Assembly: GCA_030533445.1 (NCBI GenBank)
Contig: CM060064.1
Span: 25,050,626-25,114,625, forward strand
DNA: 64,000 nt
Direction of reading: 5' to 3'
DNA from: Cyprinodon diabolis
Lineage: Eukaryota; Chordata; Actinopteri; Cyprinodontiformes; Cyprinodontidae
Shown one piece after another: positions 1 to 13,500 of the stretch. How positions within the stretch are numbered: position 1 is the stretch's first letter; each line of letters starts with the position of its first letter. Position numbers and translations under genes: made by a program. The notes under the pieces are model-generated. The model was given only the letters and a program-made list of their open reading frames with translations. It was not told the origin of the DNA and did no database searches.

Positions 1-1449
1 CAACTAGCCAAGTGAATTACAGTATTTGCATGCAGTGCAATCCATCTTTGCTCACATATAATCTCACCGAATTTTTCATTCAAGCAGACCTAAGAGATTA
101 TGATTCATTTCCCTGTGAAGCTGTGTTTCATTCTATTATCTAAACATACTCAGTTTAATTTTAACCAATTAATTATTTAGGCATTTAAAAAGCTTTTCAG
201 ATACAACTTTGCATCTCTAACTAAAACTGCTTTTATACCGTAAACAAAGAGAATTTGGAAGGCTTTTACAAAATCTTGCTGGTTGCTGCAAAGAGGGATC
301 TGATTAAGAGGCTGCTTGTCATTAATTGTAGCCTTCAGGTACCTGCATTGTTCTCTCATGTCACCCAAGGCCTTACACCACAGCTTTAATATGAATCATC
401 CCACAGCTGGTTGAAGGTGCTTCTTGTAACTTATCATTGTGATGCAGCTGCTGTGTGCAGGAGGTTTTGACACTACTCTGACAGCATCCAGAAGGATTTC
501 CCCCAGGAGCTAAGTTGAACAACTCATGATTGTCATGCCAATACATACAGTAATGTGATCAGTACTCTTGCATAAAAAAATCCATTTGTACCGGTATCCA
601 CTGGTTAGGGAAACATATGCAAAATATCTTGATCAACATTCGGAAGAAATATTCAGGCACCCTGTCGGGCCCTGTAGGATCAACATTTTTATGTCTTTCT
701 TTCAATATTTAATTCATTTTGTAATTTGGTTTTATCTTGCAGTGCTGTTATGGTGTGCACACATACCAGCAATTAAAGGTATTTTCTTTTCTTAACATTT
801 CTTTCCTTTGTTTTAATTGCCATGGTGGGGGATGAGCCTCTTTCACGAGGAACAAAGGTATGGGAATGGGCTGAGTAGGCTTAAAACTGGGCACCGGCTC
901 GCTAACCACTGAACTATGGGGGGGAGTTTAAATGTTTGCTTTAGTTAATTGTCACCCATCATATCTGCACAGTATGCTATCATGTAAAATCACATGTTAA
1001 AAACCAGCCTAATTACTCCTGGTATTCATCACCTCATTTCATCCACAGTTTAAGGAAACCTTGTGAATTATAAAGTGATTTATTATAAACCAGTGAATTG
1101 TGTTATCATTGCTATTATAGTACTAAAATTTATATTCTTCAAAATTGGTATTCATTGTAATGGATGTTGTTGGTAGCATTACATGATAATAATTTGTTTT
1201 GTGTAGCAAAGGGATGGGATTAAATAAATGTGTCTGCTTCATAGTCCTTTTGAACAGAGACTTTTCTTTTTCAGTAATGTTTTTTCCCTTTGTATCTACA
1301 TTGTTTTTTTTTTATTGTGGTCTTATGTCTAATGGGGAATATTGATGAAAGACTAGATATATGTTCCTACGTTTTAAAAGCAATTTTATAGAAATCCGGG
1401 ATGGAATAATTGATGCATATTACTGTAAAAACTATTTTCACTCTTGTAC
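1..1449. other. itga8 intron 29, 5' part of window
   Basis: AT-rich intron sequence below the last visible exon. I see no further exon, no GFFKR-type tail and no confident repeat. A short stretch near 850-915 recalls a SINE head but is too weak to call. Confidence 0.6.
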
Positions 1450-1572
1450 CTTCCACATCGCTAACGTCAGCATGGCCAGTACTAACAGGCCTAGCAATAT
1501 GGCCAGGATGATGACCCAAAGTGGCACAGCAAACGAAACATCAGGAGTGCCCCATAACACATGGGTTCCCAT
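1450..1572 (-). CDS. itga8: itga8 exon 29 (transmembrane helix)
   Basis: It encodes [12 protein letters not shown], then the hydrophobic helix [20 protein letters not shown] ending WK. The acceptor is TTCTGCAG and the donor GTACAA. The next exon should carry the GFF(K/D)R cytoplasmic tail; I do not find it in bases 1-1449. Confidence 0.94.
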
Positions 1573-4500
1573 CTGCAGAAAAATAGATGCAAAAGTTGAT
1601 CATTTGTTTTTGCAACTGAGAACCGACAGCAATACTTTGTAGTTCTTTCCTTACCGAGGTTTTGTGTTGAGGCAGTGTGGATGGCTGAACACGATAGGGC
1701 ATAGATATGACCATAAAGGACACCGTGGAGTTTAGAATGTAGGGGTCGTTACGCCGCTTTAAGATGAAATACATAAATGAATGCAGGTTGAAATATTTAC
1801 AACTCACAAAAAGTAACATAACATGTATAAAGTAATTAATTATCACCTGCAAAAACGTATGTGCCCAAAGTCTTGATCTTATCTTAACAACGGCGCTCTG
1901 GCCTCGATCCAACCGACCAGCCATGCACGTAATCCTCAGACAGGAGACGTTGGTGCAGTTCTGATCAGTGGACAGTGAGAAGAAAGACATGAAAAAACTG
2001 TGAATCACATATAAATGTTTTTATTAGCCTGTTTTCAAGAGAGAATTGGGGTTGGGGGTCTCACCAAGGTCTTACTGCCGTAACTTCCAGCTGTGCTGAC
2101 AGATCGTTTGTGGCGGTGAGGAAGATCGGTGGTGTTCCTCAGAAAACCCAGCAGTTCTGGCGTGTCTTGCAGAGAGGAGATCTGGAACAGAATTATTGTT
2201 TAAACAATGTTCAAATGTCATAATGTTTTTGGGTTTCCTGAAGTTTGGGCTTCGCCACACATTGCTTATTTAATCAGCACCAAAACTGCACATAACATAA
2301 AATTATTAACAGCTGAAAACGAAATGAAATGTCCAAAGATACAAAAGATGTGATAAAATCCCACAGAATATAGAGCTGCACAAACCTTTGTAACATTTGA
2401 TCTAAAACGTTGGATTTGAGGAGATTTAACTTCTCAGGTCACATTGTTATATTGATGGCAAGAAAAGCATGGAGGGCAGCTGGAGAGAATAACCCACATG
2501 TCCTCAAGTTTCAGATAACAGAGATAGATTTTATTGTTTCTGCTCGGGAAGCTCAGCTTTGGAGGCGGGCCAGTGGGAACAGCTTGATTTAATATTTTAA
2601 TTTAAATATTTGAAAAAGCCAGCACACCGAGCACACATTGATTATTTTTTTCTTCTCACATCAGCTATTTTTGGAAGTGGGAGACCATTTGTTTTCTTCC
2701 TTTCTTGAAGCCCTGTGGTTAGAAACAGAACCTCAGACTTTTCTTACTGATAAATGAAGAAATTTTTTGCAATATTTGGCTCATTGATTCAATTACAGAT
2801 TTTGCAGCTTTATCATAGGAATGTCTGTTAGAAGAAAAAAATCCTCTTTAATCTAAATAGTTTACACAAAGAAACCAATATTTTCTCTATAAAGTAGCCT
2901 ATAGATGGGTTTATTGCATATGGAAACAGTTCAAACGTCTAAGGTAAGCACCAGCCTTCTTCCTCCTTTTTTCTTTCACTGGAAAATAGAACACAATGGG
3001 AACACAACACATGATGTTGTTTGCCCCACACTTTTTTGGCTCCCCAGATAAGTTTGTGAATGGGATTTTGCTTTTTCTTCTTTTTTTTTATTAATTGGTA
3101 CAAAACCAGTGTTTGATCTTTGAACAATTTCTTAGTATTTCTCTCTTCAGCACAGCCCAACCATTCTATTTGATATAGGTTTGTGGATTAAATAGATCAT
3201 GGGAGAGGGTGCCTATCTCCTCAGTCTAGACGAGGGGTATACCATGGACAGGTTGCCAGTCTGTCGCAGAACAACATGAAGATGCACAAAGACAGACAAC
3301 CCTACACCCACACCTAAGGACAAATTAGAGAAGCCAGTTACCCTAACAGTCATTTTTTTGGGCTGTGGGAGGAAGCCAGAGTATCCAGAGAGAACCCACG
3401 TATGCTCAGGGAGTAAATGGTAAATGGCATGTACTTATATAGCGCCTTTATTCAAGTTAGTAGACTTGACCAAGGCACTTTACACTACATTCATTCACCC
3501 ATTCACACACACACTCACACACTGATGGTGGCAAGCTACATTGTAGTCACAGCTGCCCTGGGGCTCACTGACAGAAGCGAGGCTGCCGTACACTGGCGCC
3601 ACCGGGCCCTCTGACCACCATCAGTAGACAATGCAGGTGAAGTGTCTTGCCCAAGAAAACAACGACACTGAAAGTCGGAGTCGGGGCTTGAACCGTCAAC
3701 CCTTCGATTTCAGGGCAAACTCCTACATCCAACGCCACTGTCGCCCTAGGGAGAACATGCAGAAAGACCCCAGGCCGGGAATCGAACCCAGAACCTTTCC
3801 GCTGCAGGGCAACAGTGCTACCCACTGCCCAACCGTGCAGCCCATCTAAGTGGATCTTGTTTTTTTAATATACCGGTAAATTACATTTGGACATTATGCG
3901 CATGTAGAGGCTGCACTGTTTTCTTGTATTTAAATTCTCAGATTTAATTCCTTGGGCATTTGAAAGCAAAACAGGTCCACAGCCTCAATTTCCCCACCAT
4001 ACCTATTAGCTGGGTTGAGTGATATTCTACAAGTCCATCTTTTGTTTTATGTCAAACTAAATCCCTTTTTTGAAAAATTCTAAATTAACTTGATCTGACC
4101 AAAGCACATCATGTCAGCTAATAAAGCCCTAACAGTATAGAAAACTTCATTTTAGAGGAGAAACTTTTCATTTCAAGGTAAGGCTCCAAAATAACTGTCT
4201 GGCATGTAGGAGTGTCTAATTACTGGTATTAAGACTTGGGTTGTGTCCGAACATCCACCCTAATCACTATATAGGGCACTATATAGTGATTACAACAAGT
4301 GTCAGAACGTATAGTGGATGAAAAAGTAGTGGACTCGAAATTTTCCACAATGCACCTTGAAAAATAATGATCATCCATGGTCACTAGACGAGCAGATATA
4401 TCCCGGAATGCTATGAGTGGAGAGCTCTCCTCGCAAAGCATTATGGGATTTACTGTCACAGCAGCCTGCTGTCGCCATAGGCTGTCGCTACCTTACGGCT

Positions 4501-7500
4501 GTGATTGATAACAATGATGGTGCAGGCACCGCGTGATGGAGGCGGAGTTACGTGACCAATGGGGAACAATAAGTAGAGATCATCTATCCAAACGGTAAAT
4601 TATCTGAGTTCACTATCAAGTCCACTATATAGTCCCCACTCTATATGTCGGACACAGCCTTGGTGTTCCCTAGATGTCAATCTTTCCTGCATGTTTGTAA
4701 GGGCAAGTTTTTACATTTTGTTTAAAATCTCTTACCATCCTGCTCAACATGTGTGTTCCTCATTCAGACATATTTTTCTACAGTTACAGTAAAAACAAAG
4801 CTTGCAGATGTGGGGAATCAACAGTGATTGAAAATCATTTAAACATGTTCTGGGTTATGATACATCCATCTTGCTGGCAAGTTCTTTCGTCTTTCCTGGT
4901 GTGAAGACTGATCAGCATTTAGTAAAAAAAAACTTCTGTCATTAAATAACATCCTTCTAACCTCAATTTAAAACTAAAACATTTAAATTACAACAGGTCT
5001 CCGGTGGGTTTCTTTCTATAAGTTAAGGCAAATCCATTAAGTGTAGCATCACAATTTCTTTTAAAACAAAATAAATTCATTGCATTGGGATTTTTACCCC
5101 ACTAATAAAAATCACGTAAATTGGCCTTTTTCTAAAATATTTAGTAGGATACGTCTATAATGAAGGATTATGGAATGAATAAAACAGCTCCCATCTTTGA
5201 CAACAGGTCAACATTTACCTTTTGAAGATCAAGGAATCAAATGTGATGCAGCTTAAGGTCTATTTATTAATTCCCATTACAGGAAATATATCCATAAGTT
5301 CACTAGTTTTGGAACATGTGTCTGCATGCATGTGTGTGTAAATGTATACGGTACCTCCAGACCGTGTGGGTTGAGGCTGGTGTTTGTCCGGCAGCTAATT
5401 GGGCCGTCAGTTTGAATCTCTATGGCGTACAGCAGGTTCTCATCATGGAAACGGGCAGGCCAGCCGATCTGAAGCTCAGCCTGCCCAATGCTACTGGGAC
5501 CAAAGTTATGGAGCTAGAGAAAGAGAAAGGGAGCAGCAAAAACAGAGAGCTGTCAGGATTTCACCCTCTTCGGTCCTATTAGCAGGTCTCATGTGACCAG
5601 AGCTGTAATTAGGTTATCATAACCGCGGTATGATGAGACAGACCACCTGTGTTTTCATGATGATAACATTAATGCAGACTTTAGTCAACACAAGTAAAAC
5701 TTTTATCAGGTTCATCATCAAAACTAGAGGAATGAATAATGAGCCTTAATCGACCATTAATTTAATAAATCCTCTTTTTATCGCCTTTATCTCCCCCTGA
5801 TATGCACCCCCATCACCCCCTACCTATAATATACTGAAGCAAGTCATCCAAACAGGACATGATCCTGGTGCTGCAGGGCAGGAATTCTAAAAAGAGGAGA
5901 AAAAAAACAACCTTCCCTCCTAACTAGAAGCAGCTGCCCACTGGGAGAAGTACCACAAATGAAAATCATTATCAGCTGCAGGACAGGCCAGGCAACACTG
6001 CACTCCGGTTCAGTGAAGCTGCCCAACATTTAAAGCAGGAAAAAAAAGGAAGTAAATGAGTACAGACAGATGATGGCGTACTTTAACTGGTTTGCACATC
6101 TCTAACTCCCCAGATTAATTTTTCTAAAACACTCACTTGTCACACATTTCTGTTTGCCTGTTCCCCCTTCATTAGGTACCTGTTCCCTTCTGCTTTTCTT
6201 CCTTCTCACTCCTTCCTGTCATCATAGCAGTAATTACTTTTGAGCTGGAGACCTTTGATCAGCCACATCTTAATTCTTTATAGAGCAACTGGTTTTACTT
6301 TGACTGGTGTTTACTTCCCCCTGAAGAACTCTCGAATCCTTTAACCCTGACTGCAACTTCACACACCTATTTTATCCACATCCTGTTTCCTTCTTAATCA
6401 GCAAAATAAGGTCAAAAATAGCAAAGTTTAACACCCACTCCCCCTGCCACACCTCTCTACTTAATTTGATAAAAAGTGGTAAGTTGGTTCCCAGCTAATC
6501 TTTCAAAGTGATACACCTAACATCTTTTAACTTTGAAATATATTCATCTGAACTGTACCTCATAAATATGTGTGACTTGTGGACCAACGTCGTCCTCTTT
6601 AACAGGTTTTTCTTTAGGCTCCCAGTTGGGGAATGGCAGCACCACCTGAGAGGGATGAGACACTCTGCAAGAAGCAGAAAAACAGATATAACAGATTGAC
6701 TGAATGTAAACACAGTTACAAAGTAAATATTGTAACAGCCTCACTTTTTCTCTGTTACTACAGTGTAGAGAACTTTATCCCCAGGTAATTCAGGTGGTCA
6801 CAGAATATATCAGCAAAACTTCACGACTACTATAATTCTGAGATGTAGCGCTGTACACACATGCTGTGCCATAAAATTTAGATTGAATGTGAAAAACATG
6901 ACATATTAACATTTACTATTCATATGCTACGCTATGCAGACAAATACTTGCATCATTCTAGCATATGCACCAGTTTCAGCCATGCAGGTTAATTCTAACC
7001 TGCAAAATCTAAAATGTAAAAAATCTGCACACTGCAAAAAAAATCTAGAAATAAGTAATAATGTCTTAAATCAACTATATCTACCCATAATTTGAGCAGA
7101 GGATGTGGGAATGAGTGTTTTTACTCTTAAGATAACATTATTAGATATTATGCACTTGAAATAAGAAAATGAAATAGTTTTTTTCTTATTTTACATGTAA
7201 ACTCTCTTGTTGCACTGACAAAGTGTCTCGCTTACATCCTCAATTTAAGAAAAAAAAGGACATATATAAAAAAAAATGAAATTTAGATTTCCATTCTTTG
7301 AAGTATAAACTCTGGCAATTTTCCACCTTGTTTTGTCAACAAAACTATATTTAGGTTAAATTTAATCTAAAGTCTAATCTGTGAACGATTTCAGTTTTTA
7401 ATGGGAATGTCTGCAACGTTCCTCATTCGAATACATTTTTGACAACTTTCATAAAGTTCAGATTAAATATTTAAAAATATCTAGGTTTCCAGATAGAAGT

Positions 7501-10500
7501 ATAGATATTATAGGGCTGCATGGACCAATCATTGAGCTATTCAAGCCACACCCCACAGTCAAGGCTAATTTCTTACTTCAACATGACAGTTTCATCAGAA
7601 GTTAAAATCCATATAATGTTTTACAGCAGCAGTATGAGAAAAAAATGTAATCTGAAGCAGAACACCGTACAGGACAAACAGTGTTGCATATCCTCCTCCA
7701 GGTTCTCCCCATCACTGCTTCGTTTATGTCCTCAGCTGACCACACCCAAACAACAGCATGTCAGCCTCAAGGCTTTGAACTTTGTGTGAGAGACTACTGT
7801 ATACGCATAAGTATGGAAAAGCTGACGAATAACCTCATATGCATTTATTTTGTTTGAATTTATGTCAGTAAATATGTGCTGTTGCATAAAAATCCATACA
7901 TCGTAAAAGCAGAAATCCCTTCTCATAAACAACTATAAAATTGAAAGCAAATCGGCTGCAGCAGTGGGTAGTGGAGAGGGAGGAGGATTTCTCGCATATG
8001 GCATAAAAATGTAATCAACTCACCCGCGCAAAGCAAGCTGGGCACTGGCAGTAATGGTCAGATTCAAACTGACCAGGTTGCTGTCAGAGTTGTCCTTGTT
8101 GGAGCTGTGGAGAGAATTACACTTTGAGCAGAACTACCTACGAATGCCTTTTAAAACACCAACTACACTTTTGAAAATAGCAACTTATCCTTTTTAAAAA
8201 TATGTTTGGCATATAATAAAATGAAAGTGGGATGATTAAAAAAAAAAAAGTAAAGCCCAAATAAGTGGATGCATTTGGGAATAAATGCATACAGCCTGTG
8301 GAATAGCCCTGATCTCGGTCCAGTTGGAAATGCGTGGGCTGGCTTTAAAATCCAAGTCTGACAGGAAGCAGTAACTTTAAAAAAGCTCCATGGATCAGGG
8401 AAAATGTAGTGATTTCTAGAATGACCCTAAATCGGCTGATTTTCAATCATGTATTAAGGGTGAAAAAAATAGCAAAAGAATTTGCATACACTTATAGACA
8501 TGAATTTGCAATTCTTGCCCATAATAGATGTATGTAAAGTTTTTCTCTTGTCAGCCAATTATTGTCATTACAGTGTCACAAGTATACAGCAAAGAAATTC
8601 ACTCTCTGCATTTAACCCATCTCCTTGGGGAGCAGTGGGCTGCCTTTGTCCGGCACCCGGGGAGCAGTGTGGGGTTAAGGGTCTTGCTCAGAGACCCAGA
8701 GTGGCAGTCTGTGGAAGTGGGGCTTGAACTCAGAACCTCAGGATTCAAAGCTCTATGCCCATCCACTAGGCTGCCACTCCTCTCCTGGGCTGCATATCTT
8801 TCAGTTTATGCTTTTATCTCATTTTTGTAAAAAGCTGATATTTTACTAGTATTACAAATTAAAGTAAATTTTAATGCAGCTCTTGATAAAAATTAGATGA
8901 GAATATTCAGCTTACTTCCTGAAATCTTCCCTCAGGGGATAAGTACTTGTACTAATGACAAATGCTGCAGTCTATTGCAGTACAACAAACAGTTGCATAT
9001 TGTTCCCCTTGTCTTTCTTCATCACTGTGGCCAGGCACATGAGACCGCAGACAGTGACAGTATAGCACTGATAGCATTGAGTCGGGACAAATTTACACGG
9101 ATCAGAGGAAGGACAAACAGATCTTTGTGTCTAAGTTGTATGAGTGAGCTTGTGATTGCGTCACCTGTGGATCTGTAGCTCAAAGCTGATTTTTGGTCCG
9201 GAGTCTTCCACCCTTTGGACTGAAAACCTCAAACCAACGGTGAGCTGTCCAGGGAACAACAGGAAACCCCCCAAAAACAAAGAGAATGTATTAAAATGAT
9301 GTGACGACAGACTGAGAAGGGAATCTAAAGGAGGATGGTGGAGAATGAGAGACATGTCTAAATCAAAGGCAGCTCTGAACAGACAGTAAAATCCATGTAA
9401 CTGGAACCTTATTCTGTTACTTCATTGTCACAATATCTGGATTGTGTAAACGTGTGTTGATAACAGCAAGTTTCCTAAATCTGACAAAAGCCAGACTACA
9501 GACACATACTTAAAAACCACAGTCAAGTTCCTCGTCTCTCCTCTGTTTAAATCCTCCTGTCCCCTAGGCTAACACGAAACACGTGGAGGCTTCGGTACAC
9601 CATAAACTGCTGCGCCGCATGTGTATTTACATGCACATGTGATCTCTGTTGAAAAATGGGTCAAGCCCACAGTCCAGAGGGGGGAAATGATAGCATGCAG
9701 ACTTGTACGGTATTAAAAACTTCAAGAGCCATGTCTCCAGGGCATTAGAGGTACAAAGTCAGGCTATCTTTAAAGGACACGTTAGGGACACTTGAAAGAG
9801 AAAAGCCAGACTGAGAAAGTCTAAAGAGACAGGCACTAAATGTTTTGTTCAGTGAAAAATCAAAAGAAGACTATGGGTACTGAGAATATGTACAGCAACA
9901 CAGTCAGGTCTGATACAAATCTGAAAACCTGGGAGTTCAGACACAGTGTTAGCTGTTTTATTTTGTTGTTTTTTTTAATAGATCATTCGTTTTCATAAGG
10001 ATAATGATAAAAAAGAAAAAAAAAACATCTGTTATAAATTCGTCAAAGAACTTGCCATTGTCATTTCTGTCTGAAAGCTCAGCGTATCCTAAAAAAAACA
10101 ATCAAATATATGTGTAGTAAGTAAACCACTTTTGCATTTGGCTGTAGTTATCCTGTGGCTGCAAAGCTTTGGCTAAGAGAGTTTAGCTATAATGCAGAAA
10201 ACAATGATTCCTTACAGCAACAGCGGGAACATTGGTTTTAAGCAACCAGGAATAATTTGGAAGCTTTTGTCAATCTTGCAAAGTTTTTAGCAGTAGAAAT
10301 ATAGTTTTTCTGTAATTCGCTATTAATGTCACTTTTCACCATCAGGGGTGCAACTATGTGTTAATTTCCTTCATCACCAACTTGTATATTTAAAGGCTTA
10401 AATATAAGAAGATTTTGAAAGAAATCTAGATATGATCAGCCACAAAACAGGCTTAAATTGGAGCTAACCAAACTTTCAGTTCTTCTGAAAATCTTTGGAC

Positions 10501-13500
10501 ACCCATCCTGAAGTCGTTGTTGGTTTTGAATGAGAGAACAGAAAAACTCAAAAACATTTTAATTCCATTTCTATCAGGAGTTTCTCATAAACTCAGGATT
10601 CTCTAAACATAAAATAACAGTAAATTTATTAAACAAAATAAAAAAAAACTGGTTTATCACAAAGACAAAACACATAAAGCAAAAAAAAAAAAAAACTAAG
10701 TGGCATTGTTAATGCAGGCCACTGCAGCAAGGGTTGCTCGGAATCCTGTATTGGAAAAACCAAACCTACAACTACTCAAATGCATGGCGCAGCACAGGAG
10801 AGCTAGCAACTCTGGGTAAGATCCAGCAGAACATTGTCCCCTAAAAAACAAAGCACACATGTTTGATGACCAAGATGGTCAGATTTTGGACAGATGGTTT
10901 GAAAGAGGGGTAAAGGAAGCCACAGTTGTTAAAAGAAAAAAGCCATCACTGAACAGAGGGGGAGGATTGCGGTTTCAGCTTCCAAGCATCTAGAACTCTG
11001 CCCTGGAACTCATTCCAAAGAGGTTACAGAGGCACATTTATGATTCAAATAACCAAACACAAAATCCATATGAAACAAAAGATTTCAACGACCTCTAAGA
11101 ACACCGGTGGGACCTGGAATGTGCTCAGAATGATGGACCTCTCCTGCTTAAAAACATCAGCGCTCCAACTATAGATTGCTCTGGTGCAAGCCAAAAGAAG
11201 TGACAAAAACTCATAATAAGTGTCAAAATGTTTTCAGAAAAACTGTGCTAAAGTCCAGTTGTCTTTTTGAGCCTGTTTTGTGACTGCCATGTTCCTGGTG
11301 ACTGAGAATTTATCTATTTATCAGATATGTAATTTATCTATTACATATCTCTCTAGTCCAACACACCTGAATCAAGTGTTTTAAATGTTTGAACCAGTGT
11401 TCAAAGTATGCTTCTTCTTCTATCTTTTGGTATAGGATCTTAATTAAGAGTTTTATCAGGAGTATATTAAATAAAAAACATTCAATTTTGGACCCTTTGG
11501 ATGCTTACTATTTGATCCAAACAACTGTGTAAAACTTTTTTGGTTAGTATTCTGATGAATTATGATAATACATTTGCTTGAGTTGTATTTTCTGAATTGG
11601 TGATGCATGGTTATTATGATATATCCTCTGAAAGAAGTCTTCAGTTCGTTCTTAAAAGAGTTGGTTACAATAAGACCTAAACTGAAAAAAATAAGATATA
11701 GTGAAGGGCTTAATATACCACTGATAAGCTGAAGCATAGATAAATCCATGTTGCAAAACGATCGCCTGCTAAACAGGTAGATATAAGGAAGCAACATCGA
11801 CATGATAAAAAGCTTTGACTTAATGTAATCAAACTCCTTGAAATGTGAGCAGCAACAGCTCTCTGTCCCAGATTTTACATTCATGAAGAGCGTTTTAAAA
11901 TTCTGCATTGATAACTATTATGTCCTTTGGGGATATTAGTGGGATAATATCTCTTTGCCCGAAAAATGAAGTTTTGAAGAAAGTAAAAAATGTCATCTTT
12001 GAAAATTAAAACAGGGGAGCTGTGTTAAATATTATATGAATCTACCTTTCCTTATTAATGTGTTCAAAGCTTTAAAGATAGATATTCAAACAGATCTAAA
12101 CACAGTGGAGTTAGAAAACTGGTTTCCAGCTGCAGCCCTTGTGGGATGAGCCCTACACTGTTCTGGGCTACGATGGTTTGAGGATGAAAACCTGGTGAAG
12201 CACAGACAGCAGCATCACGTCCAGCCTAGGCTGCCCTGTTTTAAGTGATCTGATAACAGAATTACTGAATAAACAGATCCGACATCATACACGGGTCCCC
12301 CTTGCAGTCTATACTTAAGTTTGTGCAGCTGCTAAAGGTTGGCTTCAGAGATGCATTCTTCATCAAGGAGGGAAACTTCTGCTAATAAAATAGCTCCTTA
12401 CCTTATCAGCGATTATTGTGCATCATGTGGGGGTGATAAAACTGTATATTTGGAACAGTACTGACACAACCGGATTTCATTTAGTACTTTGCTTTCATGC
12501 ACAAATGCTTTGTTAAAAGGGGTTTTAAGAAGGATTTCTGAGGACTGACTTTGGCCACTGTGTGTTTTTTATTGTTGAAAGTTTACTTAGAAGGATGTGT
12601 TTTGGTTGCTAACCCACTTAAATCCAACCAAGCGTATGAATCATGCAGAGACAAAGACTTTAAAACTGCAGAAATGAACCATACTCTTTCTTCACACACA
12701 AATAAATCATTTGTAATATTTTTTCTTTTTGATTTCCCATAATGCATTTCTTATCATTCAAAGGTAATTATTTATATTAACCAGAAAGGGCTCAGAGTCA
12801 CGATTAAGACCTTTCTCAGGGTTTTTTAAATCACAGAGTAACACAGTCCCGACCCTTCCCTGTACGTTGCTGCACACTGCTGGCCAGCTGGTTAGTGCTG
12901 CTGCATTTTCCTGTTAATTAAAAGAAAGAAAAGTTGGGCGTTTTTTTATGTATCATTGCAATTATAAAATTGCTGTTGGCAAACTGTGACTGAAAAGCCT
13001 CTTTAAAAGAGCAGAACACAGGTAAAACTTAATATAGTAGATGGTGATTCTATGTTTTTGCTTAATTTAATGTATAAGACCTAAAATTAAAATGAATAGA
13101 TGGTATGGATAATAAAGAAAACAAATGAAAAAACAAAAACAACTAAAGCTCAAAACAAATGAGGACAGACTTATAGAGAAGGTCAAGGTCTATGAACTTT
13201 GAAAAGATCTCTTTAAAATATTACAAAATTATGCTTCTGTTGTTGATTGTTGATCATATAGATAACAGAGATTTTCTGTCATTTCATAGAGGGTTGATAA
13301 ACGAGGTAAATTTTCACACTATAGAAGCAGAGAAAATGCAGATATAGAGGCAGGCCAGAGGGTCGGAATCTGCATTCCTTCAGACAGGACCTTCAGACAT
13401 GGACCTCCTACACCAATCAGTCTGACCAGTGAGTCTCTATAGCTGTGTCATGTGGCACAAACAATGAACCAGAGCGATCAGACCTGTGCTCAGAGAACTT

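Larger units (their letters stand above)
2182..5354. other. itga8 intron 25 with two SINEs and a MITE
   Basis: This 3.2-kb intron holds a nested SINE pair (3208-3843) and a MITE with terminal inverted repeats (4239-4659), both listed separately. The rest shows no coding or RNA gene that I recognise. Confidence 0.7.

Noticed and set aside
11456..11908. 150-codon minus-strand open frame
   Set aside because: AT-rich, with biased hydrophobic content and no recognisable motif. It lies in the middle of itga8 intron 21 with no exon-like borders.
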